From: Primulina eburnea
Taxonomy: Eukaryota > Streptophyta > Magnoliopsida > Lamiales > Gesneriaceae
Direction: 5' to 3'
NCBI RefSeq assembly: GCF_022965805.1
Contig: NC_133110.1
Location: 35,650,317-35,714,316 of the forward strand
DNA length: 64,000 nt
The notes beneath the pieces were generated by a model. The model made no database searches. It was not told the origin of the DNA and saw only the letters and a list, made by a program, of their open reading frames with translations. Made by a program: the position numbers and the translations under genes. Positions 45,896-57,019 of the stretch are shown here, one piece after another (positions within the stretch are counted from its first letter, which is position 1; the number at the start of each line of letters is the position of its first letter).

Positions 45896-46875
45896 GTTGA
45901 TGAAAAGAATGAGGTCAATTAGGATAAACTCGAATAAGAATAAATGTTATTATGAATCACAAGAAGTTGTGAACTTATGGCTAGCTGTATCTTTGAACGG
46001 TTGATACCACACAAATATTGAGTTTCGTGTTGCTATTGTGATAGTCACATTGAAGGAGTTGAATTTGACGACTTGAAGGAGATACAACATATTGCTTATA
46101 AAAGAGTTTATAAGTTCATTTCATCTAATGGAACTTGTGGAATTTAGCTTGATTGTCAATTCAGTAAAGAGAGTGAAACTGTTTGTTTTTGTGAAGGAGT
46201 TCACAAAACTGACAGCTATAATAAATGGACCAATGGAAAATTTTGTCATTCGAAATTTTCATTTTTCATTATATTAACAAAATTTGTACCCTCGTTACAT
46301 CGGCGTTATCTGATCGTCGATCGAGGTTACGACGAATTCATAATTATTTATTAAGTAAATTTAGGATATAATAATTAAATAATACATTAATATTAGTGTT
46401 ACTAAATGCAAAATTATCATTAAACATTCTAGAAGATTCTAGAATATACTAATTAATTAATTGATTAATTAAATAAAAGTTATTTAAATTTCGTTTAGAT
46501 CTCTAATACGATTTATACGAAGAATCCAGTTTCTGATCGTGGATCTGATTCAAGAGATTGAAAAAAGTGATTGATTCCAGTAGATCATTCGTAGATATTT
46601 ACAAAAAAGAACAACTCCGCTAATCGGGAACTATTTTGGAATTCAACGTTCTTAAACACAAAAGTAAATCAAATATGAACATTCAATGAATTGTTTAAAT
46701 CATATTACATTTAAGAACGTTTTGAATGTTAAATTGAAAATTTTTTTAAAAAAATTCCGTTATATCTTAAGTGTGATGAAAAACATTTTTCATTCAAAAG
46801 TTGGAAAGACATAGTTACGAGAAATGAAAATTAAAAAAATATAATAATAAATTAACTCGAATATTGCCAAACAGG
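45896..46875. other. unassigned DNA replacing the NLR3 body
   Basis: Sequence without a recognised domain. A stretch at 46290-46340 (CGTTACATCGGCGTTATCTG, then GATCGTCGATCGAGG) is GC-richer and looks like the start or end of an LTR, but no terminus or target duplication could be fixed. Short ORFs (46092-46277) are unsupported. Confidence 0.4.
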
Positions 46876-47140
46876 TGCAGTACAGACATTGACTGTTTAG
46901 TTAAATAATTATTTAGCTTGTGGGAAACAGCTGATAGCATTCATTAATTATTATAATATAATAAATCATTCTGATTTCAATGCATCTATAAAATATTCAT
47001 TTATGACAATCAAATTTTCTCCTATCAATTATTTTAAATTTTTATTAACTTAAATATGATTTATTAAAATAATTTGTACAAGTTGTATAGTGAGTTTGGT
47101 AAATGTCGACTCAAATTTTAATATTTGTTAAAGTTTAATT

Positions 47141-47198
<58 letters not shown>

Positions 47199-48165
47199 TT
47201 TAAAATATTAGGGCATCCGCATTGGTGGGTGTTATAACTAACACCACCTCATCAAAAATCGTAGGGTCCATATGCTACATACACATTACATTAACACATC
47301 TATTCTCTCACATTCATTTTAACATTCAAACTCATTATTTGTAGGTCCCGCTGTCCACTCATTCATCTTACTATTAATTTAAATTAAATATATTCACTTT
47401 CAAATATTTTTAAGAAATTTGAATTATTATTATTTTATATTAATAATAATATATTTTTAATTTAACATTATTTTTTAATTTCCGAATTTTTTTTTAAAAC
47501 ATACAAATTTGAAATTTAATCCAATACATTAAATAAGAAAAAGTCATCACGCGTGTGGGGTCCGCGTGCCGCGACGGATTTCAATACTCCGTCGCAAATA
47601 GCGACGGAGTGTTAGACACCGTCGCTAATTAGCGAATTTTTTTTTAAAAAAACTGACACAGGGGCGTTCATACATATGAACGCCCCACACTCTCTCTCAT
47701 GTGAGTGGGCGTTATAACGCCCACTCACATTGGAGAGAAGGTGTTAAGGGGTGTTATAACATCTCTTTTGACACCAATGCAGATGCTCTAAGTAAAACGA
47801 TGTATATATTGACATGTTACTTTAGCATAAATGTCAGTGTCGTATTTAATGCTTATTATTCATTTTTATATGTGAAGTTCGAGAAAAAATCAAGAACCTT
47901 CTCTCCATCGTGGAATAGCATAATGCATAGCTGTCATTTTCATATGTATTTGAAAATATTAAAATACATTTAGACAGTAAATTTTTTTGAAAATGAAGTT
48001 TGACGAGATTATTTTCTCAAAGCAATTATTGGTAATAATTTATAAATAAAGAAATTAGCATTATTAATTAATTTGAAACTTAGGAAATCACATATTTCGA
48101 ATATATATATATATATATATATATCTTCGGAATATTTCATCAGCGTGAGGATATGCTCGCAATCC
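46876..48165. other. NLR3 upstream flank, paralogous block C (left part)
   Basis: 46884-47190 matches 40220-40860, and 47790-48165 matches 485-665 and 41705-41855. It is interrupted by a MITE (47211-47788). An AC/AT microsatellite lies at 47141-47197. The block resumes at 54629 after a 6.45-kb insertion. Confidence 0.8.
47211..47788. mobile_element. TIR element with GGGCATCCGCATTGG ends
   Basis: 578 bp with inverted ends GGGCATCCGCATTGGTG and the complement of CACCAATGCAGATGCTC. TA flanks both sides. Inside are GGGTGTTATAAC subterminal repeats and GCGACGG motifs (47565-47640). Block B at 40872-40890 shows the site without it. The TA-only duplication leaves the superfamily open. Confidence 0.75.
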
Positions 48166-48287
48166 GGGCCAATTAAAAAAGTAAGAGTGAGAAAGAAAGT
48201 ATTTAAAAAACAAAGACTCTGGCTTTTTTTTAAGAAACAAGGAGTTGACTTTTTGATTATTATATTAACTGTAATTAAATTTTTTAA

Positions 48288-50562
48288 GGGTAATTTGTAG
48301 AAAAATACATCTGTCCAAGATTTATTTAAAATTCAGTACCCAACAGTTCTTTTTTGAAATTTAGTACCTGACAAAACACCAACTTAGCTTTTACTACATA
48401 TTTCATGTATTTTTACATTTTTACCCTTTCAATTAATAAAAAAAGTATATAAATACTTATTTTGGTTGCACATCTTCTCTTTCCACTCATCAATCCCGAT
48501 TCATTTGAATGACTTGTATATTTAATTTAAATATTTTTTATTAAAAAAAAAACAAATTCACAACTAATTGAATTTTTTGAAATACTTAGTTTTACTTGTG
48601 AAATACTTAATTTCAATTTTAAAATACTTGATTTAGTAAATGAAATACTCAGAATGTTATTAAAAACTGGATATTCGAATATGCATTTAAAAAAAAAAAC
48701 CGCAACTAATTGAATTTTTTGAAATACTTAGTTTTACTTGTAAAATACTTAATTTCAATTTTAAAATACTTGATTTAGTAAATGAAATACTCAGAATGTG
48801 TATTAAAAACCTGGATATTCGAATATGCATTTAAAAAACAAAAACAAATTCGCAACTAATTAAATTTTTTAAAATACTTAGTTTTATTTGTGAAATACTT
48901 AATTTAAATTTTAAAATACTTGATTTAGTAAATGAAATACTCAGAATGTATATTAAAAAGCTGGATATTCGAATATGCATTTAAAAAAAAAATCGTAACT
49001 AACTGAATTTTTTGAAATACTTAGTTTTACTTGTGAAATACTTACTTTTAATTTTAAAACTACTTGATTTAGAAAATGAAATACTCAGAATGTGTATTAA
49101 AAACTGGATATTCGAATATGCATTTAAAAAAAAAAACAAATTCGCAACTAATTGAATTTTTGAAATACTTAGTTTTACTTATTAAATAATTAATTTTAAT
49201 TTTAAAATACTTGATTTATTAAATGAAATACTCAGAATGTGTATTAAAAAGCTGGATATTCGAATATGCATTTAAAAAACAAAAACAAATTCGCAACTAA
49301 TTGAATTTTTTGAAATACTTAGTTTTATTTGTGAAACACTTAATTTAAATTTTAAAATTAAAATTAAGTATTTCACAAATAAAACTAAGTATTTCAAAAA
49401 ATTCAATTAGTTGCGAATTTTTTTTAAATGCATATTCGAATAACCAGTTTTTTAATACACATTCTGAGTATTTCATTTACTAAATCAAATATTTTAAAAT
49501 TACAATTAAGTATTTCACAAATAAAACTAAGTATTTCAAAAAATTCAATTAGTTGCGAATTTATTTTGTTTTTTAAATGCATATTCGATTATCCAGCTTT
49601 TTAATACACATTCTGAGTATTTCATTTAATAAATCAAGTATTTTAAAATTAAAATTAAGTATTTAATAAGTAAAACTAAGCATTTCAAAAATTCAATTAG
49701 TTGCGAATTTGTTTTTTTTTTTTTTTTTAAATGCATATTCGAATATCCAGTTTTTAATACACATTCTGAGTATTTCATTTTCTAAATCAAGTAGTTTTAA
49801 AATTAAAAGTAAGTATTTCACAAGTAAAACTAAGTATTTCAAAAAATTCAGTTAGTTACGATTTTTTTTTTAAATGCATATTCGAATATCCAGCTTTTTA
49901 ATACACATTCTGAGTATTTCATTTACTAAATCAAGTATTTTAAAATTTAAATTAAGTATTTGATAAGTAAAACTAAGTATTTCAAAAAATTCAATTAGTT
50001 GCGTAAAGTTTTTTTTTTAAAATGCATACTCGAATATCCAGGTTTTTAATACACATTCTGAGTATTTCATTTACTAAATCAAGTATTTTAAAATTGAAAT
50101 TAAGTATTTTACAAGTAAAACTAAGTATTTCAAAAAATTCAATTAGTTGCGGTTTTTTTTTTAAATGCATATTCGAATATCCAGTTTTTAATACACATTC
50201 TGAGTATTTCATTTACTAAATCAAGTATTTTAAAATTGAAATTAAGTATTTCACAAGTAAAACTAAGTATTTCAAAAAATTCAATTAGTTGTGAATTTGT
50301 TTTTTTTAATAAAAAATATTTAAATTAAATATACAAGTCATCCAAATGAATCGGGATTGATGAGTTGAAAGAGAAGATGTGCAACCAAAATAAGTATTTA
50401 TATACTTTTTTTATTAATTGAAAGGGTAAAAATGTAAAAATGCATGAAATATGTAGTAAAAGCTAAGTTGATGTTTTGTCAGGTTCTAAATTTAAAAAAA
50501 AAACTGTTGGGTACTGAATCTTAAATAAATCTTGGACAGATGTATTTTTCTACAAATTACCC
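48288..50562. mobile_element. foldback MULE with inverted arms over 1 kb
   Basis: 2275 bp, starting GGGTAATTTGTAGAAAAATAC and ending with its complement (GTATTTTTCTACAAATTACCC, to 50562). Perfect 9-bp duplication ATTTTTTAA (48279-48287 and 50563-50571). Each arm carries about six ~145-bp tandem units with GCAACTAATTGAATTTTTT, ACTTAGTTTTA and GGATATTCGAATATGCAT. Variant units are mirror-paired about an axis near 49420: the CGTAACTAACTG unit at 48995 faces its complement at 49845. A transcript would fold into a very long hairpin. No coding capacity; short ORFs here are repeat translations. Confidence 0.92.
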
Positions 50563-50639
50563 ATTTTTTAACTTAATTAATTCTTTTCTTCTCGGTCGAC
50601 ACACATCTTCCTCCAATTAAAATTTACGAGTCAAATATA

Positions 50640-51000
50640 AAAACAAAATTTTGGTCGACCAAAATTGCTTTGATCGACATTGCTTGAGTCGACCAAAGCC
50701 AGGAGCAGACCAAAATTTGGTCGACCTTGTTTGGGTCGACCAAGCAATTTGGGTAGACCCCAAATTGCTCGACCATGGGTAGACCAAGCTTGTCGACCAA
50801 GCAATTTGGGGTTTCCCCTAATTGCTTGGTCTACTACCCATGGGGTTTCCACAATTGCTTGGTCGAGGTAGACCCCAATTGCTTGGTCGACCAAGCAATT
50901 GGGGAAATCCCAAATTGCTTGGGTCGACCCAAACAACAAGCAATTTGGGTGGACCAAATTTGGGATCTAAATAAGACCAAAATTTTGGTCGACCCAGTAA
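50640..51000. repeat. GGTCGACC-rich irregular array (left)
   Basis: About 20 copies of GGTCGACC / GGTAGACC-type motifs, often as GGTCGACCAAGCAATT or TTGCTTGGTCGAC in both orientations. A related array is at 54150-54345 and a short one at 53750-53815. Confidence 0.85.
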
Positions 51001-51019
51001 AACAACATGGTTTACTTTG

Positions 51020-51624
51020 TGTCGATTCAGTTAAATATGTGATTCATATGTTAAAACATGTAATATTATATAACATAATTGTGAAATTGTGATTCATATG
51101 TTAAAACAAATGTAACATAATTGGTTTTGAAATTGTGATTCATATGTTAAAACATATAACATAGTTGTGAAATTATGATTCATATGTTAAAACATATAAC
51201 ATAATTGTAATTCATATGTTAGAACATATAACATAATTGTGACTCATATGTCAAAACACATGTAACATAATTGTGAAATTGTTATTCATATGTTAAAACA
51301 ACATGTAACATAGTTGGTTGTGAAATTGTGATTCATATGTTAACACATGTTGCATAGTTGTGAAATCGTGATTCATATGTTAAAATATATAACATAATTG
51401 TGAAATCATGATTCATATGTTAAAACATGTAACAAAGTTGTAAAATTGTGATTCATATATTAAAACATGTAAAATAATTGTGAAATTGTGATTCATATGT
51501 TAAAACATATAACATAATTGTGATTCATATGTTAAAACATATCATATAATTGTGACTCATATGTCAAAACACATGTAACATAGTTGTGAAATTGTGACTC
51601 ATATGTCAAAACACATGTAACATA
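51020..51624 (+). repeat. ATTCATATGTTAAAACAT minisatellite, left part
   Basis: About 15 imperfect units of 30-48 bp based on ATTGTGATTCATATGTTAAA followed by ACATGTAACATA. The array is cut by the solo LTR and continues at 53223. Confidence 0.9.
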
Positions 51625-53217
51625 TGTGAGAACCGAAATTTTCTTCAAAGATACAATTAGCAATTGTAAGGAAATTGTAGGATTTGATTTTTTGTGTATA
51701 AAGAATAAATAAGATAATAAGTTCTGCACCTTGGAAATTTATTGTTAGATATATTTTTGATCAAGTCAACAATATTTTATTGAAGACATGCTTAAATTCG
51801 AAATTTGGGAAGAGAAGGTAGGAGATTTAGATATCATATAATTATAGGAGAATTAAGGCTTGAATATTACTAGTAAAATTCGAAAATCCTCCTATATTAT
51901 TTTGCCTAAATATGATGGTGCCTAGATATTTGATATCATGCAAGATTGAGCCAAAGATTGGAGATTTTATGCTAGACTTATTGTCTATTTTCGAAATTCT
52001 TACATGATTCTTGCCTAAGTATTGTAAGGCATGGTTACAAGGGAAGCATACCATGCAAGTTGGAAGGAAATCCTCAACCTTGCACCAAAACCATTAGATC
52101 TAACAACATAATTTTCGAATTAATCTAGAGCATTGGATTAGAATATGAATCTCCCAACTTAGGTAGATAAATTTTCGAAATTGGAAGATGAATCAACACC
52201 AATGGCAAGAATATGAGAGTCAAAATTGAGAGATTTGAACCAATTTTAGGCATGATTGGACTACCATATTGAGCTCCACCCTTCTCCCCTATAAATACCA
52301 CATCAAAGCCTAGAATTCCCTACACTATATTTTCGAAATTCTCCTAGCTAAAGTTCTCGAAAATCCAGCAAGCATCCAAGCCGAAATTCTGCTCCAAGGT
52401 CGTGCAAGAAATCACGTCGAAGTACCGCTCGAGTATAGAGAAAGGGGCGATCCACTTTCCGAAGTCGAGTATCCACGTTTTAGCAATCTAAAATACTGTA
52501 AGTGGGCTTATTTTTAAAACTTTAAAATCTCGAATTTATGTATGCATGTTTTCGAATTATACAAGAAAAATAAATAGTCGAGTACAATCTTCTTTCTACT
52601 CCTTTTCTTGTATTGTCATACGATTTTAAAAGCACTGTGAGGAGTCGACTATATACGGGAGGGAATCCCAACCACGACGTACCCTTACGCGGTGGGGGAC
52701 ATAACCGCTATACGGCCTCGCCCCCTTAGAGGAGTAAAAATTAAGGACTGACGTCAGTAAACCGTAGAAAGTAGATGAGTCGCAGTGCTGTGTCAATGTT
52801 ATGCATGTTTATGAAGTATGTATGCAAGTCATGTTTTATGATTCGAAATTATGCATGTTGTCTTTATTGTGCTCGATTTTCCCCCATTTACTGAGTATTC
52901 CCAAAATACTCACCCCCTTATGACCCTCCCCAGATAAGCCCGAAGAACAGATTGAGGAGGAAGAATCCGAGCAGTTTTGGGGATGGTGAAAGTTCGAGAA
53001 AGTTGATTATGTTTAAGTTATTTTATTTCAGAATTACGTTTCCGCATTAAAACTCCGTCGTCTTATTTATTTTGGCAATTGTAAAGACAATGGTTATTTA
53101 ATTTGAGATTATGATATTAAACTGGTTTGGTATATACTGTGCTACAAGAGGCTTGTTGTTACGATTATGTGATTGTCAAACAACGCCGGTGTCCTTCCCG
53201 AGTTTCGGGGCGTGACA
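51625..53217 (+). mobile_element. solo LTR, family S1, forward orientation
   Basis: Starts TGTGAGAACCGAAATTTTC and ends GGGGCGTGACA. Perfect duplication ACATA (51620-51624 and 53218-53222). A TATAAATA box lies at 52290-52297. It is homologous to the reverse solo LTR at 3218-6082. It was inserted into the minisatellite. Confidence 0.92.
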
Positions 53218-53222
53218 ACATA

Positions 53223-53640
53223 GTGGTAAAATAATTGTGAAATTGTTATTCATATGTTAAAACAACATGTAACATAGTTGGTTGTGAAATTGTGATTCAT
53301 ATGTTAAAACATGTAGCATAGTTGTGAAATCTTGATTCATATGTTAAAATATATAACATAATTGTGAAATCATGATTCATATGTTAAAACATGTAACATA
53401 ATTGTGAAATCATGATTCATACGTTAAAACATGTAACATATTTGTGAAATTGTGATTCATATATTAAAACATGTACAATAATTGTGAAATTTAGATTCAT
53501 ATGTTAAAACATCTAACATAATTATGAAATTATGACTCATATGTCAAAACACATGTAACATAATTGTGAAATTGTGACTCATATGTCATAACATGTAACA
53601 TTATATATATATATATTTGTGAAATTATGTGATTCATATA
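53223..53640 (+). repeat. ATTCATATGTTAAAACAT minisatellite, right part
   Basis: About nine more units of the same minisatellite, then a loose AT-rich tail. The interruption by the solo LTR shows that the array is older than the LTR. Confidence 0.9.
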
Positions 53641-53879
53641 TTAAAAACATGCAACATTGGTAAAAATTGTGTAATTATCCGTTAAAATTAAGTAATTTTC
53701 GGTCATATTTGTCAAATATATGGATTTATGTGTTAAAAAAAGGATCGACACAAAAGGCAACCTTGATCGACCCAAAATTAACATGGGTCGACCCAAATAT
53801 AACAAGGTCGACCCAGGACCTATTTTACTGACGGGATTCATCACCTCCTTTTCAGGGAGAGCTAATGCTTTCGACCCAG

Positions 53880-54130
53880 AAATTAGCGACGATTTGATTT
53901 TAACTGTCGCTAATTAGCGATTGTTTTTAAACTGTCGCCGATTTCTTTAGCGACGGATTGTTTTAAACCGTCGCTATTGGCGACGGTTTGTTTAAACCAT
54001 CGTTAATAACGACGATTTATAAAATCAGCGAAGAGTTACCGACAGTTTTTTTAATCCGTCTCTAATACCAACGGGTTTTTTAATCCGTCGCTACGAGCGA
54101 CGGTTTAATACAATCCGTCGCTAATATCGT
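53880..54130. repeat. GCGACGGTTTAAACCGTCGC array
   Basis: Alternating GCGACGG and CCGTCGC motifs, some forming the palindrome GACGGTTTAAACC-GTC with small changes, about every 25-30 bp. The motif is shared with 1-55, 205-230 and 47565-47640. Confidence 0.85.
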
Positions 54131-54149
54131 ATTTTCGGTCTCTCCAACA

Positions 54150-54345
54150 TTTTATAGCTTGGTCGACCCAAGCAAATGCTTTGGTTGACCAAGCTTTGGT
54201 CTACCCATTTTGGGTAGACCAAAGCATGGGATGGGTATACTTTCCCATGCTTTGGTCGATCCAAGTAATTTTTTCTTGGGTCGACCAAGCTTTGTTCGAC
54301 CCAACATTTTGGGTCGACCAAGATTTGTCGACTTTTTCTTCTGTA
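54150..54345. repeat. GGTCGACC-rich irregular array (right)
   Basis: About ten GGTCGACC/GGTAGACC motifs with TTGGTCGACCAAGC or TTTGGGTCGACCAAG contexts, mirroring the array at 50640-51000 on the other side of the insertion. Confidence 0.85.
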
Positions 54346-54628
54346 AACGAGTCGAAGAAATAGAAGCGATTGAGTTTGTTTAGATTGGAAATATTTGCAT
54401 CGAGAATTGATGGAAGAAAACACGATGGAAAGGAAATGAAATGAGGTCGACAGAAGATAAACCTAGTTTGGAGTCGACTGAATAACATGAATGAATTTAA
54501 TGTTAATAGTTTAAGTTAATGATATATTATACTTAAGTAAAAGGACATTTATGTAAATTGACTTGTGAATCCTTTTTTTTAAATAAGTTACGATCCACTC
54601 CCTTTTCCCTGAATTTCCCTCGCAATCC

Positions 54629-54990
54629 TTTTCTTCGTGGGTCTGTATTATAATATTCAATTAAATTAAAATTAAAAAAAACCATTGAAATAGGTACGAA
54701 AGGAAACTGTTTGGAATTTGAATAAAAAATAATAATAATGTAAGTTTTATATCATCTTAAATTTGAACGTTAGTCCTAATATTTAAAATTAATATATATC
54801 AAAATAAAAGAAATGGATTGAAACGATACTGGAAACTGTAGAAAACGGACTTCCAAAATGATTTTATTTTCATAAATCACTAGGAATCAACAATTATGAA
54901 AATTAAGATAAATTAGCTGAAATCTGGAATGAAAAATACGTAAAATATTTGGAATTAGACTAAAATGTTTAATTGATTCAAGATGGAAAC
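54629..54990. other. paralogous block C (right part)
   Basis: Non-coding. Matches 41850-42090 and then 43822-43910 of block B, skipping the B-specific DNA that ends in the Helitron-like terminus. Confidence 0.8.
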
Positions 54991-56330
54991 CAGGGAATTT
55001 GCAGAAATCGATTTTTGAGTTGAGTTGTGTGTTTTTTTACTTCCGTCGTTGCTTTCCTTCTGCTTTTTCTATTTCTTCCATCATTCCAAGACCTTCTCTG
55101 TACCAGCACGCATTTTGATTTATTCAAATTATTTTTGAATTCCTTAGGGCTCCTCCTTTATCTTATATAATACTTGGTTCATCAATTCTGATTTATAATG
55201 TCCATACCTATGACATTTGAAACATTCAACATTGAACTTATCTGCTGACTTTGATATATAAGTTGTTGGATGGTGGCCTCCATGTCCTCTACCTTTTCCT
55301 TGAAATTGACTCTCTTGATGATGATGATTTTGTTGTTGATTCCAACGATCATTGTTTCTTCTTCCTCCTCTACCTCGATCTCTGCCCCTTCCTTTATTAG
55401 CTCTACTAGGTGTAGAGTATTTTCTGATAGCGCTTTCAATGCTTGTTCTTCTTTTTCTTGCTGGTTAATTTTTTGCTCATGAACCAAAAAAAACTATTTA
55501 CTTCATCAATTGACAGTAAACCAACATCATTTTCTTCTTCTATATCACAGACAAAAAAATTAATTTTGATGTCGGGGATCGAAGAATTTTCTCAATAATG
55601 AGAAGATCCTCTGTCTTGTCGCCATGGATCCGCATCTAGTTAATGATTGCCATCATTCTTGAACAATATTCTATAATTGATTCTCCTGACTTCATTCGAA
55701 GTATTTCGAACTCCGACAAGGTGTTTGCTGCCTCTTAGCTATTGTTGTACCTTGGTACTTCTTCTTCATGGAATCCCAAATATGCTTGGATGTGTCTTGG
55801 CAAAGAATGGTTTCCAAGATTGAGTGGTCAATATCTTGGAAGAGAATTCTTTGCTTCAAGATCCTTTAATTTCAGGCCTTCAACCTCTCTTTTGCGCATC
55901 TGTCAACACAACACTTGTTGTTGGTTCTGTTACTCCAGAAACTACAACGTCCAATATTCTTTGGACCTCCAGAAGTTCTCCATGAGCATGCTCCAATGAT
56001 CATAGTGACCAACAATGCATGGAATGGCTGCCAGTACAAAACTTTTGGAAGCCATCAGTTTCACTTTTTCCTCCTTGGAACTCAACCTTTCTCTGGTAAC
56101 ACGGATGGAAACAAAAAAATACTGAATGACGTGTTTTTCACAATAACAATAAGAAGCAGAGGATAAATATTTAATAAAAAAATTTACATAACCTTAAAGT
56201 AACATGAAAATAAACATTATCCAACGTTCAAAAACAAACTCCTATTGACTAGGTAAATAGAAACAAACTTATTGACACTCCTAAAGACTAGGACAACCCA
56301 AACGTGTACAAACAAAAGAAATTAAATTTT
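54990..56330 (-). pseudogene. copia gag remnant with LTR segment, minus strand
   Basis: Minus-strand gag pieces: N-terminus with HYDHWSMLMENF (about 55970-56010), a central QEKEEQALKA segment, an Arg/Gly-rich stretch off frame, and a knuckle-like CFKCHRYGHYKSEL (about 55185-55230) lacking its last Cys. 56107-56327 resembles the LTR at 23858-24116. It is the block II counterpart of the copia remnant next to block I, with pol missing. Confidence 0.75.
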
Positions 56331-56335
56331 CTAAA

Positions 56336-57019
56336 AAGTAGGCTCTATTTTTGTTAGCATAAACTCCACATGATGCGAGAAGCGGGGCAAGGAAGGCGGC
56401 TTGGGCGAAGCCATGTATAGATCGAGATAACTCCACGGGGCCTGAAATCACTTCCGTCGACAGAATGGAAAATCGATGGTAGAAGATGGTATCTCGATGA
56501 TAGAAGATGGCAATACCGATTTGGTAAATTATGTCTATGTAATTCTTTTAAGACAAGAGTGGTAATACTTCATGTTTCACTCTAGATATTAACTTGTCTT
56601 TCAGAAGTAGTTCTCAATTTTTTATTACAATTTATGTTTGATATTATTTAAAAAATAAGGATTGAAGGATAAAAAAATTTTATCTTTAGGACTTCTGCTT
56701 CAACTTCTCTTCATTGTTTAAAAAATTTCAAGTTCAATGAAAATTTATACATTTTCCTTTTCTTTTTAACTTTTTCACAATTTAATTGTTTAAATGCCAA
56801 ATTTTTTTCAATGAGGTTTTTGCACTTTTTTTGGGTGCAATTTATTTGGATAATAATTTATTGGTTGATATTTGTTTTTTTTTATTATTATTAAGCTAGA
56901 TCCATTAAATCAATTCTATATTAGTTGAAATCTTATTTATCGAAAAAAGTTGAAATTACCTCTCTATGAAGATAAATCCATTCAATAAAGACATTTTACA
57001 TACTATTTTAGATGAAATT
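56336..57019. other. stretch without a recognised gene
   Basis: AT-rich DNA with a GC-richer patch at 56370-56500 (GCGAGAAGCGGGGCAAGG). I found no counterpart in block I and no coding signature. Confidence 0.45.

Larger units (their letters stand above)
48166..54619. mobile_element. 6.45-kb repeat-rich insertion with 9-10-bp duplication (MULE-like, no transposase)
   Basis: It starts GGGCCAATT and ends GAATTTCCC. The flanks repeat TCGCAATCC (48157-48165 and 54620-54628), or CTCGCAATCC if ten bases are counted. Block B at 41834-41843 has a single copy in continuous sequence, a true empty site. A 9-bp duplication suggests Mutator-like transposition, though the terminal inverted repeats are poor. 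Contents: nested foldback element, GGTCGACC-rich arrays near both sides, a 33-40-bp minisatellite split by a solo LTR, and a GCGACGG array. No long ORF. Confidence 0.7.

Noticed and set aside
47211..47788. Assignment of the GGGCATCC element to Stowaway because of TA flanks
   Set aside because: Stowaway ends start CTCCCT; these do not, and TA in AT-rich DNA is weak evidence, so the superfamily is left open.
48560..50300. Regularly spaced ~145-bp repeats considered as a CRISPR-like or centromeric array
   Set aside because: Units are too long and contiguous for CRISPR and occur in a eukaryote; they are confined to the arms of a foldback transposon with its own target duplication, so not a centromere.
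50631..51092. ORFs with repeated GRP/VDQ residues
   Set aside because: Translations of the GGTCGACC array on both strands.
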